Origin: Oryza sativa Japonica Group
Lineage: Eukaryota; Streptophyta; Magnoliopsida; Poales; Poaceae
DNA: 64,000 bases
Reading direction: 5' to 3'
NCBI RefSeq assembly: GCF_034140825.1
Contig: NC_089035.1
Location: 31,415,501-31,479,500 of the forward strand
A model generated the notes under the pieces. That model saw nothing but the letters and a program-made list of their open reading frames with translations, had not been told where the DNA came from and searched no databases. Of this stretch, positions 35,162-47,613 are shown piece by piece (positions within the stretch are counted from its first letter, which is position 1; each line of letters opens with the position of its first letter). The position numbers and the translations under genes are program-made.

Positions 35162-38100
35162 TTACTTTGAGAAAAACTTCTGGCTAACAGATTCATAGCT
35201 CGGGACATGAATAACTGCAAGAAAGCATTCTAGTGAATCACAAGTCCAAAATTATTAGTTTATAAAAGGTAGTACTGCCTCCATCTTTATATGTATAACG
35301 CTGACTAGTTCAAATTTGAACTAGCCAACGTCATATAAAAAAAACTGGAGGGAGTATTACATAATCCTCACAAGGAAATACTTTGATGAAGATTAAGTTA
35401 GAACATACCGTCACCCCATGATGCCAGTGTAAGGGGTGATGAAATGATCTTCTTGGCAGTAGAAGAAATGTCATTCAAGGTGATTGCTTCAAGATCTTTC
35501 AAGAAATGCTCAATGGGTTTCCTGCGATCCCAACAAAGCTGAATAGTTAGAGATTCACAACTAAGGGTAAAAAGCTGAACGACGGTCTATTGCCATAATA
35601 GTGATGACCACTGACTAGCTAACAGAAAATTGTTGGCAATCCTCATTCCGCAATAGTTGATGCAACTACGGTTATATAGACATCCGGCGGTCTATTTGTA
35701 TTGCCCAGCCCCATGCCATTCAATGGGATATAAAACATACATTACTATTGTAGTAATTATAGAAGATCGACATTGAGAGGGGCTAAGGAGAGGAATCATC
35801 TTGTTCAATTGCTCGGAGTGCTATACATTGGCAGGATGTCATTACATCAGCAAGGCGGTGCACAGGCGGCTATACAGATTAGTTTATTCAAACTGGATTT
35901 TCCGAGTTCCAAGTAAACGGACATACTCCCTCTTCATAGTAGTATATAGAGAAATGTCAATAGTAATGCATGTTAAAACTAGAATGAACTTAGCATGTAT
36001 GTTCACAACAAAAAACGAACACTACACAAAAAGCAAACTGTTGTAGTTCATTCACAGTTGAAGGATCAAAGCTCTATGCTTGTGTAAATACTGAAGGTGA
36101 CATCTCAATAGACAACATATATTTGTAGGTTTCACTATGATTTTAATGACATGCTAAAGTTCCCGTTCTTAAAATTGTCAGGACACAGCATGATTGCACA
36201 ATCATAGCTCATAAATGATAGTGAATGCATGGCTAGTGCACATAAAGGTTTAAGAACCATGTGAGGTGACTTTTGTTGCTATGTTACCAATGCTGGTGCA
36301 ACCATACCTTTCCCCATACGTCAAAATCTGCCTCCCTATGTCTTCAGATGCTACGACCTGCAGTGAAGAAAACAAAGTGTCAAGGATACAACAGGAAACA
36401 AAAGATAAGCACAAAGGATTCAAGTAGTGGTTAGAAATGCATACTCTGGATTCCAAGTTCATCAAAACTGCAGACTTGGTTGCCTGTTTAGCTCGATCAA
36501 GCTGTTCTTGTGTAACTACACAAAAAATACAGCCATGAGGAAAATATATATGGGCATGGTCCTTATAAATATCCAATATGTCAAATAAGAAGCAAACCTT
36601 TTCCAGGAGTTGCAACCTCAAGAAGCTCTCCTGCTGCCAAATCCACAGCCTTGGAAGCAAAATTTGGGCTCTGATTGCAAGACATAAAGCTGTGTCAATT
36701 ATATATCATGAAAGGAGTAGCAAAAAGTGTTACTGACAAGTGATTCTATCATTTAATAGCACAATGAACACAACAAAATGAAAAGAAAGAAATGGATGCA
36801 AATTGATGTCTCTACAAGGCTTTAGTCAATCTTCTCACTCCCTTTGCACAGTTTCATTTCCAAGGAAAACTAGAAAGAGGAAAAAAATGGTACAAATTGT
36901 TGTACAATATAGTGATAGGAGATATGGAGTGAAGGTAGAATGCATAACAAACATCTCAAAACAAATGAGTAGAGCAGGCGATGTGCCCATTTGCCATATA
37001 CCCTGCTAAACAGAGAAGTATGCAAACAATACTTCTCACAGTTCCAGATGGATGCTTTCCACACATCCCACAAAAGTATTGGTTGCTTCTAGCTTCTATT
37101 ATATCCGTAATAAAGGCACTAAAATTCTCCCTCTTCACCTACTTAAGGAACTTTTGACCTCTCTATTTTGGTTACAAAGGTCACTGGCTGCTTTGCCCGG
37201 TTTCATCACAGGCCTCATGCAATCAAGTTATTCCATGCGTAAGATGGTGTGTAAATCCCAGAAGCAGAAAGGATAAAAGAGACCAGGTTGGTTGTGCACA
37301 CAAATCAACTACCAAATACAATGGAGTGCCTATGTTGAGCTTCCCAGGGTCACAGGACCCCAGATAGATTATTCAATCCTAACCAAATTATGTCCTAAAC
37401 TATTAAATCAGTCAATAATTAAGTAATAATGTATTGGACCCCCGGCAATTTTTGTTCTGGGTTCACCACTGACCAGATATACACATAATGGACATTATAA
37501 TAACTACTAGAGTAGGCTATTCCATTTGGTATAAAAAGACAGACACTAAACTACATTTACTTCTTGAATTTGGCAAAAAAAAAAGCAGGATCATCCATGT
37601 CTGATAAGGGGCTCACAGTTGTTGCATGAATTCCAAAAAGACCAGAATGGTTGTAGATACTGTTGAATGCAGAGAATGACTCGATCTGATGGTAGTTGTT
37701 TAATATCCGGAGATCTGTAAATAAAGCATCACGCTAATGTTAAGAAATTGGCACAAGAAGTCAACTTAATTTTTTGAAACATTGACAAGAATGTGGAATT
37801 CAACATACACAATCGAGAATGCATGCCCTTCCCAGGACCACCAGCAGAGAAAGAACCACCTCCTCCCATGAGCATCTGCAAAATAACAAGACCATCCATA
37901 TTGCGTATAAAGAAATGGTGAACATATAAGGCAGTCTACTAGACAGTAAACTACATAAAAGGTATACCATAGTTGAGTTTTGTCTCTGAATAATGGTTAA
38001 ATTTGATGTTTGCCAACAATACCTGAAGAACAGTAACAATGATGGCAGTTTTCTCTTCAAACCATCCACCTGGTACTTCAAAAGCAAGAGCAATATGTGT

Positions 38101-40198
38101 CTTCTGTTCATGAAAAGGAAGCCAGGATTATAAGTACATATACACATCCTCATCAACAAACAGCGTAAAGCAGCAAAAGCTCACGTCAGAGTCCGCTTGA
38201 CAACGATAGTCTCCTCCCACATAAACTGATTTTGGCTCTTCTGGACGCTTCACACTGGGAAGATCCGACAGAAGTGGCTCAGCAATTGAAACTAGTTCAT
38301 CATGTTCAACTCCAGATGCCGCAAGGACCATCCTAGGTGCTGTGTAATTTTCCTGAATTCATCAATGCAAGCATATGTCAAAGCACGCACTTTCTAACAA
38401 AAAAACAATATAAATGGCAAGTTGATGAATCTTACAGCAATGAATTCCTCAAGGATACTACTGTCCAACCTATGAATAGCGGACTGAGGTGCCATTAGGG
38501 GCTTCGCCAGTGCCCCAGAATAGCCAGCAGAATGGAGTGCCTCTAGAAGTAAACCTTGAGGATTATCAGAAACTTCAGCTATTTCAGCCTTGATCTTCTC
38601 CAGCTGTAGGGGGAACAAGACATCATTATTATAATGCCAACATATACAGAATATCAAAAATGCTAATTTCGGAATGACAGAATACCTGCTCTTTAATCTC
38701 CCAGTTAAAAAAGGCTGGGTTCCTCACACTATCAATAAGCACTTCAACCATCTCAGGTACATAGGCCTTGAATGCATCATAGGTATAGCACATTTGTTCA
38801 CGAGAGGCTGATGCAGAGACATTCCCTCCAATGGCTTCTACTTCACGTACTAGCCGCAAATGACTCCTGTTTGTAGTGCTCTTGAACGCCATTCTCTCCA
38901 ACAGATGTGATGCTCCAGATGAAGCAGGTGTTTCATATATTGAACCACAGTCAATATACAGTCCCACAGATGCTGCTGGACTCTGCAGATAAGTCCTAAA
39001 AAATTTACTTTTCATGCTGATGCAGAAAAAAGAGAATCTATTAAAACACCTGAAGGCATATAGTGATACCATCATACCACTGACGTTTCTGAAGCAATCT
39101 TGATGCCATTCGGGAGAGTGGTGACTTTTGTCTTAGACGGTTCAACAAAGTCTGGCAGTGGTGGAGGAAGGGTAATACCCGGGAGAGGGACATCAAGAGG
39201 AGGCAATTGGCTTGACTTCTCCCCAAGAAGCCAGCTAAACAAACCACCTGAAGACTGCTTCACAACACTTGTACTAGCAAACCTACTATAACTGTATCTC
39301 TGCAACCACATAAGCAAAAGAGATGCGTCTTTATGATACATGATATGGTTTTATGGAAATAAAGGAAAACAAATAATGTGGCAGAAACAACATGAGGTGA
39401 AATTACTTAGAAGTAAGAAGGTACTCAAACTGAAAAACTTGCACATGAAAAAAATTCTATACAAATTACAGAAAATACTGGAGGCAGTGGTCACTGAAAA
39501 ACCAAACTAGCAAGATCATATTGCGAAAAGAAATCTCCGAGAAGTAAACTTTGCAGCTTAACTTATACTGTCATACATCACCCTTTCCCTTTGGAATCAA
39601 ATTGCAGTATAATAGTTACATTAAAATAGTTGTTTTAAACATTCAGGTGAACCTTACCCAAAAAAACTCAAAATATCGTATTAACATTATCAATCTGAAA
39701 AGATGATATAAGCACTATGTGTATTGAGTTAGCGATAACTCATCAACCCAACACTTCTAGACAGATCAGACAAGCAAAGAAAACAGCTTAAAAAGTCAAA
39801 ATAATATAATGCAATAGGCAAAAGAAAATGTGGCGTCCGTGCATTCAACATAGCATCCCGCACCGTCACGAAAAATGTTGGTTAAAGGATTTACAGGACT
39901 TCAGCTGCGTTATCTGAATAAATTTAACAGGAAAACGGTAAGTGCTAGAGAGAATCAGTGACCGCTAAATGTATCGGGATGCAGGTTTCTTCTTCTCATC
40001 GTGGGACAACAAACAATCTATCTCCCGTTTCAACATCTGACTAAGTAAACAAGGATTAGCCACAATCACCATCAATTCCTACACGGAACGCCCCCCGCGT
40101 CGGGCGAATCGGATGGGGGGTTTTGCAGCGGGAAGGATCGGGATGGGAGGGTGCGGTACCTTGAGAGAGCGCAAGTGGCTCCCGGCGATGCGGTACAT
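35162..40198 (-). CDS. Mitochondrial processing peptidase, alpha subunit
   Basis: Substrate-binding partner of beta-MPP, which removes mitochondrial presequences; in plants it is part of the cytochrome bc1 complex. Thirteen exons close in phase (minus strand, transcript order): 40198-40160, 39299-39078, 38982-38686, 38603-38436, 38352-38185, 38103-38023, 37875-37809, 37714-37617, 36670-36598, 36515-36445, 36357-36308, 35521-35409, 35214-35162; 499 residues. The N-terminus [23 protein letters not shown] is an Arg/Ser-rich presequence. The zinc motif HxxEH of beta-MPP is replaced by HLLERMAF, as expected for a non-catalytic alpha subunit. The flexible glycine-rich loop is present ([20 protein letters not shown]). 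The C-terminus ends [11 protein letters not shown]. The last intron holds an 80-bp MITE, and the intron between exons 8 and 9 holds a hAT-like MITE. A Pack-MULE begins 236 bp upstream of the ATG. Confidence 0.95.
35275..35354. mobile_element. Short Stowaway-like hairpin in the MPP last intron
   Basis: An 80-bp element, CTGCCTCCATC... to ...CTGGAGGGAG, with TA on both sides. It folds around the palindromic core ACTAGTTCAAATTTGAACTAG. It fills about 40% of the 194-bp last MPP intron (35215-35408). Confidence 0.7.
37319..37471 (-). mobile_element. hAT-like MITE in an MPP intron
   Basis: Matches the element at 47832-47990 in inverse orientation (shared CCGGGGGTCCAATACAT on one strand). It is flanked by an 8-bp near-duplicate, ACCAAATA/ACCAGATA. 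It lies in the 946-bp intron 36671-37616. Confidence 0.7.
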
Positions 40199-40424
40199 CT
40201 CTGCCGTGCGCGTCGCGGAGGCTTGGAGGAGGCGACCGGCGGAGATGAGGGGAGCCGCCGCCGGGGAGGTGGGAGACGCGGGTGCGACCGTCCGGTGCGG
40301 CGCGGAGGTTGAGCTCGGCCGGGTGGAGACGTGGAGTGGTCGGATCCGAACTGTGCGTAGGTTTTGTGGGAATGGGAAGGCTCTGGTTTTGTGGGCTTGG
40401 TCATGACGGGCTTCCATAGAATCA
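40199..40424 (-). promoter_or_regulatory. Remaining MPP-alpha upstream region
   Basis: A GC-rich 5' leader and promoter region of only about 230 bp is left between the MPP ATG and the Pack-MULE target duplication. No TATA box was recognised. Confidence 0.5.
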
Positions 40425-41003
40425 TAGGCCGAAGGAATAAGTTCATCCGAGGTCCCTTAATTTTACAACAAATCCGATTTTCGTCCTTAAACCCCAAAAC
40501 CAGATACAACCGGTCCCCAATCTGTCAAAACCGGTGCCCTTGGCGGTTTTGAAGGCGGTTTTAGCTGATATGGCGCCATTTGACTAGGTCTCCGTCCCAC
40601 GTGACATTGATGTGGCGATGACCGTGGCAATTATATCTCAGAAAAATAATAAAAATCATGGGCCCACATATCAACCACACAAAAAAAATCTAAAAATGAT
40701 GGGGCCCATATGTTAGCTACAAAAATAATATGGTGAGGCCCGTGGGCCCCACATGTCATCTCCCTCTCCCCACTCGGCTCTCCCTCTTCTTGCTCATCAC
40801 GCCGCAGCATGCCGACGACGACGACAGCGGCCGAAGCATACCGACGGAGCGGCGGCTGCGGCAGGCCGCGGGCGAAGGAGCCCACGAGGAGCGGAGGGGC
40901 GGGCGGAGTGGCGGCGGCGGCGGCGGCGGCAGGGCGCGGGCGGCGGCGGCGGCGGTGCCCAGAGGAGGAGGAGGTCGCCCCCGAGTTTCGCCACCTAGAT
41001 TAG

Positions 41004-41081
41004 GATGACAACGAGGTCGGCCTCTTCGCCGTTTTTGATGGCCACTCCGACACCGATGTCGCCACCTACATCCGGCCCCAC
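41004..41081 (+). pseudogene. Captured PP2C phosphatase fragment
   Basis: Translates as DDNEVGLFAVFDGHSDTDVA, the conserved first PP2C motif with the metal-binding DGH. Only this short exon part is recognisable; flanking GC-rich sequence may belong to the same source gene. Not functional as an enzyme. Confidence 0.75.
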
Positions 41082-41226
41082 AAGTCATCTCCCTCTCCCC
41101 ACATGTCCTCCTGTGCGGCCGCCGTCCTTCGCCCCAGTCCACGCCGCCTCCTCTCGCCCTCCCATGGCATCACCCACCCCTTGTCGAAACTTAAACAATT
41201 AAATGTACCAGAAATCTTGGTTTACC

Positions 41227-41586
41227 TGGCCCCTGTAATTCCTGAGGTTGATCTTGACGTCGGATTCGAGCAACAGAGAAACAATTTGAACATGCAAGCA
41301 ACAGAAAATGTGAATGCAGTATTGCAGTTCTTTTACCCATCTATACAGAAACACTGATACTTCAGCTAGTTTGGCAAACAAATGGCATCACCTCATGGTG
41401 ACCCTGCGCGGCGGTGTAGTGCAGCGGCGAGTTGCGGCCGCCGAAAGTGGAGTACCAGGCGAGCCGCGGGTTGTACTCGAGCAGCGCGCGCGCCTCCTGC
41501 AGGTCGCCGTCCCTGGCCGCCGAGACGAGCCGCTCGCCGGAAGCCGAGCACCCAAAGGAGTTGCCCACAAGGTTGAGGAACCCCAT
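41227..41586 (-). pseudogene. Captured XBAT32/XBOS32-like ankyrin E3 ligase fragment
   Basis: The minus strand starts [20 protein letters not shown], followed by [20 protein letters not shown] and [14 protein letters not shown] (41586-41392). After about 100 bp of intron-like DNA comes IVSLLLESDVKINLRNYRGQ with a GT donor. This is the start and first ankyrin repeats of XBAT32-type ubiquitin ligases. The RING part is missing. Confidence 0.85.
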
Positions 41587-41689
41587 GGATGCTCAAAGCT
41601 GAGGATCTCCTCACGGCACAGCGCCCTTTCTTGCATGCACAGGAAGGACTCGAATCGAAGACTTCACCCTGAAATTTCCCAATCCACCA

Positions 41690-42226
<537 letters not shown>

Positions 42227-42577
42227 TTATTTATTTTTAGCTGGCATGTGGGCCCCACCTTTTTTAAGATTTTTTTTGTGTGGCTGACATGTGGGCCTAT
42301 GTTTTTTATTATTTTTCTGATATATAATTGCCACGTCATCGCCACGTAGACGTCACGTCAGCCAAAACCGCTTTTAAAACCGCCGAGGGACCTCGTTTGC
42401 ACAGGTTTTGACAGTTCATAAATTGGTTGTATCTGGTTTTGGGGTTCAACGACAAAAATCGGATTCGGTGTAAATAGAGGGAAGTTGGATGAACTTATTC
42501 CTAGGCCGAAAGGTTGGGAAATGGGCCCACTGGATAGACTCGTACCAGGCCTTTAAGAGTTAAGGGATGGCTTTGTT

Positions 42578-44164
42578 GGATAAGTTCCTTTAGGTCTTTT
42601 AATTTGTCACCAAGTCTAAAATTCATGCCTGAACTGAAATATCAGATATAACTCATCCCCCAACTCATAATGCAATGTCAACTTTGGTCTCTTAGCAGTA
42701 TAGTGATCGGTTTTGGCTTACGTGGCGAGTGGGACCCACGTGGCCCCCACATGTTAGCGGCCACATGTGAACTGAGAGATTTGAGTCAGCAAAAATAGCA
42801 CATTCGTCGCCCTCCACACGCACCCTGAGTCCCCCTACTTACCGTGACCGACATGCCTTGAGTGCATTCCCTTAGAGCAAGGCTAGTAATACAGCCGACC
42901 TGTTAGCTAGAAGGTTCTGTGTAGTCTTCTCTTAGCTTACCCATATAATAGTTAGCTCTTTACAATTAATATAGGGCCCACTTATTTCTCTCATAGAGTT
43001 TCTTGGTTCTTGTGTCCAAGTCGGCTGTAAGTTTACAGTCCGCTTCTCCTCTCTCTCCTCTCTTCTCTCCTCCACCTCAGCATTTAGCCGGCTTGTAGCC
43101 TACTATTATACTTGCTCTTAGTCGCTTCTCCCTCGACGGGATCTAGATTTGGGTCGTCACCCTCGAGTACTAGTCGTCGCCCAGCTCGTCAACGCTGACT
43201 CCAACTAGTTGCATTGGTTATCGCTGTGGTCGATGCGAGTCTCTCAATCTACATCAGTGCTCCGCCTGCCTTGTCGCCGACCAAGGGAGTAGGCCCCTCC
43301 TCGTGCCTCCCGTGGCGCAATCGCCGACTCTACCCGTTGGGGTCCTCCTTCAGCCTCTGCTATGGCCGTTACCGTCGGTCGGGTCCTGCTCCTGCTTCCT
43401 TCAATGCCTGCAACCGCCGGTGTCGGGGTCCCCAACGCCGCCAACATGTCGCCGCCCTACGGTTGCTTCCTTCTTGTCGTATGTGGGTAGCCCCGTGCTG
43501 GTATCTACTCTCTTTGTTTTGTCTTTTCTCTTCCCAATGAACTTGTGCATGTTAGCCAAGGGAGGAAGGAGAGAAAATTGGTGCTAAGAGATTTGAGTCA
43601 ACTGTTGTGGACTGTAGAGGATGTGCTATTTTTGTTGCCCCGCCTCAATGTTCTTCACCGCAAAGACACCTCAGCCATCACTCACAGACCAGCGCACCTT
43701 CACCGACCCGATGTGTGCACGTGTACTGGGCGAGGGCCCGCAGGCCCGTACCCTGGGCGTGGAGCTCGTCCATCTCCTTCCTCCCGGTGTTGTAGCATTG
43801 GCGTCGGCAACGCCGCGGACAACGATAAGCCCCACCACGGCAAATGAGAAGCAACAAGACACGACGTTGCACTCCACCACCTCCCTCCAGACACCTTGCA
43901 GATCTCACTCCACCCTGTACATGGGTCTCACTTCAATTTATTTATTTTTAACCGAATACTCACTAACGTGTGGGTCCCATGGTTTTATTTGACTTTGTCA
44001 ACACCACGTAGATGCCACATTAGTTGAAACTGTTGTTCAAAACATATTGGGATCTTACTTGAACTGGTTTTGAGAGTTGAGAGGTGCGTCATATTTTGTA
44101 TTGTGGATCAGGAATGAATTTCAAACTAGGCAATAAATTGAGTGACCTAAAGTGAACTTATTCC
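42578..44164. mobile_element. Mutator-like element with unidentified cargo
   Basis: The left end GGATAAGTTCCTTTAGGTC and the inverted right end GGAATAAGTTCACTTTAGGTC match over about 100 bp (shared AATTCATGCCTGA/AATTCATTCCTGA). Flanks GGCTTTGTT (42569-42577) and GGCTTTTGTT (44165-44174) are a slightly changed 9-bp target duplication. The interior at 43120-43910 is GC-rich and open in several frames, but I recognise no protein. A MITE is nested at 42875-43117. Confidence 0.75.
42875..43117 (-). mobile_element. MITE with GAGCAAGG termini, copy 3, nested
   Basis: Ends GAGCAAGGCTAGTAATA and TACTATTATACTTGCTC with TTA on each side (42872-42874, 43118-43120). It is related to 1037-1289 and 7590-7824 but in inverse orientation. 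It sits inside the Mutator-like element and is therefore younger. Confidence 0.7.
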
Positions 44165-44378
44165 GGCTTTTGTTGACTAGTACAAAACTGCACATCCACT
44201 TCAGCCCATTCCTCTGTTACATGATGCTATGGTGTTATGTGAAACTAATGCTTTTTCCCCTTTTTTTTCCTTGAGAAACACACGGAAATCTAGACGTTCA
44301 CTATGCGCGCGCTCACCCTATCAATGCACATATGCACATCACATCCTATTAATACCTTCGGATGACTAGACTGACATA

Positions 44379-44818
44379 TCCCTTCTTTTTATAAAGTTAA
44401 GGCCAAAAGCTCAAACCTCATGCTTCCACATTATTATCAAATTGTGAACCGTTGGATGAATGCATTAGATCGCTTCTCAGACGTTGGATGGAATGCAGCA
44501 TAGAGCCCAACCCATTAGTCACCGAGTGAGTCTCTTCACCTCCTCAGCGCCAAATGTAGCCCACATGAACAAATTGGTCCATCTCCACACACATCTACAT
44601 GTATCCAGCCCGTCAATCCGTATAAAAGAGCTTTATGGCTGAACGCCCCTTCAGTTGACATGTGCTACCTAAATTATCTACAAATTTTGGATAGAGCTGT
44701 TAAAAAGAATTTCTCCAAGAAAGCTATTTGTTTCTTCTGTTTCTTCTTGAGATTGTACCTCCTATCTAACAAATTGATGTTAACCAAGTCCCACAGCAAC
44801 GCACGGGGCATCCTCTAG
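44379..44818 (+). mobile_element. Candidate non-autonomous Helitron
   Basis: Begins TCCCTTCTTTTTATAAAG after an A and ends ...AGCAACGCACGGGGCATCCTCTAG before a T. This fits the Helitron rules: 5' TC, 3' CTRR, insertion between A and T, and a short GC stem about 10 bp before the end. There are no target duplications and no Rep/helicase. Confidence 0.5.
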
Positions 44819-44819
44819 T

Positions 44820-45452
44820 TTTATAATTGATGAAGTCATCGTGAGTGTTTCATTGTGTATGGGTATTCCACCTACCATGCTACCACTAAATAAATAGTCG
44901 TAAATCCGAACTCCCGTGTTAATTCCAAGAAGTTAAACTACACACACTTCGCAGCGAATGTGTTTTTCCCGGTTAAAAAAAAGAGATGTATCTTTTTCTT
45001 CAAAAGTACGTGGAATGGACACGCACTGAGTTTATGGCAGCTTCGTTTTAGGTAATTTTAGTCTTGTCACACTCCTGTAAAATAAAGTATTTGCCTCTTT
45101 TTATCCTTTTTGTGAGTTGTAGGCTCGTGAAGCACGTTCTTTTTATCAAGGTGGAGTACACGTAAGATGTTGAAGTGGAATCCGCAATCTGAATATGACA
45201 TGTGTAGAATATGTGCTTAATTTATCCCCTAGCAAGAGCCTCATGATTTATCCTACAATGAATCAGCTGATGTCAAAATTCAAATTTAAAACATAATTTT
45301 AAGTTAATTTTAGAGTATTTTCAATGTAGTTTTTTTTGTCAATATTTATTCATAAATTATTTTTTATAGCTAATAAGTCGTTTTGATATATAATCAGCTC
45401 TTGACAAACTGATGAGGATACAAACGTGTACTATTTGAAAAGAATACATTAA
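44820..45452. other. Spacer, nothing recognised
   Basis: AT-rich intergenic sequence with no convincing ORF or terminal repeat. Confidence 0.4.
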
Positions 45453-45598
45453 GGCCCTGTTTAGGTTCCAACTTTTTTCTTCAAACTTTCAACTTTTTCG
45501 TCACATCGAACTTTTCTACACACACAAACTTCAAATTTTTCATCACGTCGTTCTAATTTCTTCAAACTTCTAATTTTAGCGTGGAACTAAACACAACC
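45453..45598. mobile_element. Tourist-like MITE (GGCCCTGTTTAG family), copy 1
   Basis: Ends GGCCCTGTTTAGGTTCC and GGAACTAAACACAACC, with TAA on both sides. The interior has repeated CTTCAAACTT and CATCACGTC motifs. The copy at 46031-46174 belongs to the same family. Confidence 0.75.
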
Positions 45599-45799
45599 TA
45601 AATAGTACGTGTCTTTATATAAAAGGGCAAAAGAAACAAATTTATGGCTATTTTGTTTCTCCACCCTACTAACATATTGGGAACTTAGGTCTTGGGTAAG
45701 TTCTCGCGCTATCAATGGACAATGTTTTTAGATAATAGAATATAACATTAATGGACTATTGATTTGGCGGCTATTAACATTCATACAAACACCCAACGA

Positions 45800-46000
45800 A
45801 ATACAAGTTACATGCTTGGGTGGGAAAATTTTGGTATTTCAACTTGGGCTACATTCTATACCGCTTTACAATCCGTTAAATGGTGCGGCAAAAATCATAA
45901 ATATAGAAGTTTCTTTCTAAATTAATTAAATGTATTTTTAAAATTTATAATAATTAATATTTAATTAATCATACACAAAATGCTTGTTTCTTTTAATGTG
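45800..46000. repeat. Diverged rice MITE-like sequence
   Basis: The stretch resembling CGGCAAAAATCATAAATATA... TATAATAATTAATATTTAATTAATCATA parallels the element at 61820-62085 (CAAACTGCTAAATGGT, AATCAC). Ends were not fixed. Confidence 0.35.
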
Positions 46001-46030
46001 TCACCGAAATTTTCAGTCGAAACACACTTC

Positions 46031-46174
46031 CGCCGTGTTTAGTTTCAAAGTTATTCTTCAAACTTCTAACTTTTCCATCACATCAAAACATTCCTACACA
46101 CAAACTTCCAACTTTTCCGTCACATCATCTAATTTCAACCAAACTTACAATTTTAGGGTGAACTAAACACAGCC
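46031..46174. mobile_element. Tourist-like MITE (GGCCCTGTTTAG family), copy 2
   Basis: CGCCGTGTTTAGTTTC ... AACTAAACACAGCC, with TTC on both sides. Internal CTTCCAACTTTTCCGTCACATCA-type repeats match copy 1. Confidence 0.7.
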
Positions 46175-46654
46175 TTCCAAACGAAACTTTAATTTACAAA
46201 TGGTTAGTATCTGTCCTCTACATGCTCCAACATGTGCTGAGTGTTATTTCTCTGAAACACGACTTTACAAGAAAACAATCGTATAGTCTTCTGCATTCGT
46301 CTCATGAAGCTGGAAGCCTGGAAGTCTATACGAAAAGGAGAGCCACTACGCACAAGCCACAAGTGACAAGCCTGCGTGCAAGGCAAGGTCGTGAATCGTC
46401 AAGCGCAAGACGATAATGCTAAGAAGGTCATGAAGCACGAGCGGGCGTGATGTCACTCGGTGTGAACCCTGAAGTATGGAGCCATGGAGTATGTGAACTC
46501 GTCGAGTATGGATGGATCGATTGCGATCGCTGTCATTACCGAGAGCATATTACCGCAACTCTCCCGCGAGCAAAAAAAATTGATCCGGATCTTTCCCGTT
46601 TGGGTTGGCACCGGAGCACCACCACCACTGCCTTGCCCATGTCAGGCCCCAATC

Positions 46655-46860
46655 GATTGGCTTTTTTTTCTAATAAACCAAAACGGCTTATTAGAAAATA
46701 AAAATAAATTTATAGGTAAAACTTTTATATATGTGTTTTTTTTTAATTTAAAAGCCAATGCTGAAAAAAATATACGTTGAAAATATCTCAAAATCAAACT
46801 TAAAATTAAGTTTGAAAATTTAAAATTTGGTTTATTCTTCGGTTTATTGGACCATCGGAT
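46655..46860. mobile_element. Diverged rice MITE-like repeat
   Basis: Contains TAGGTAAAACTTTTATATAT, AAAAGCCAATGCTGAAAAA and CAAAATCAAACTTAAAATTAA-type sequence, which I recognise as a frequent rice repeat. Exact ends are unclear. Confidence 0.4.
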
Positions 46861-47610
46861 GGAAGCCTCAATTCAGCATCAGTGATATTTTTCTCAGCAA
46901 AACCTATCAGGGTTCAGGGATTCAGGGGAGCAGTGTGCCAGTGTCGCTGTTCCAAACCAATCATGCAAGCAGCAAAATATGAGGTGAGGTGGTGAGTGCC
47001 AACCACGCGAGAGCAGAGCACTGCAGCCGCGTCACGGCGGCTCGCGTGGTGGCGGAACAATCCATCCATCGCCTCCCACGCGGCCACACCGTCAGTCAAA
47101 CCCCGTGCAAGTGCCGTGGCCCCACACCCCGCCCAATCCCAGGCTCCCAGCGCCTGGCGCCCACGGATACCGTCACCCTTCCCGAGGACCTCAGCCGCCG
47201 CGGGCCCACGGGGCATCCACCAACGGGATGCTTCCAACGGACACCGCCCAGGTGGGCCCCCAGCTGCAGGAGCCCCCCTTTCAGCCGGGCCCACGTGAAC
47301 ACCAGCCCGCTTGTCGGCCAGCGCGAGCCCTGACGCCGAGACGACGCCGAGACCGCGGGGGTCCCACGGGGCGCGTGCGAGGTGGCAGGTCGTGCGCCTG
47401 ACGCCACTGGCGACGCCAGCTCGCCGCGGTCCGATCCAATCATGCGGCCTCGTAGCCGCGGCCGTCTTCTTTATCGGGAGCCTATACCGTATAGCGCTGA
47501 TGCTGGCCTTCCGATCGGCATCTGACGGATAGAACTGTTTTTTTCCGGTTACAGTGGCCGATTCGCCTGGATTGGGAATATACGGCCGGGATTAGAGCGA
47601 GTGGATTTTC
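46861..47610. other. GC-rich intergenic block
   Basis: GC-rich DNA (about 46960-47560), open on both strands in several frames. The overlapping frames and the lack of splice-consistent domains argue against a gene. It could be an unrecognised promoter/first exon or captured host DNA. Confidence 0.35.
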
Positions 47611-47613
47611 TTA

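Noticed and set aside
46989-47443. Overlapping GC-rich frames on both strands
   Set aside because: No domain, no plausible splice model and all frames open together, as expected for GC-rich non-coding DNA.
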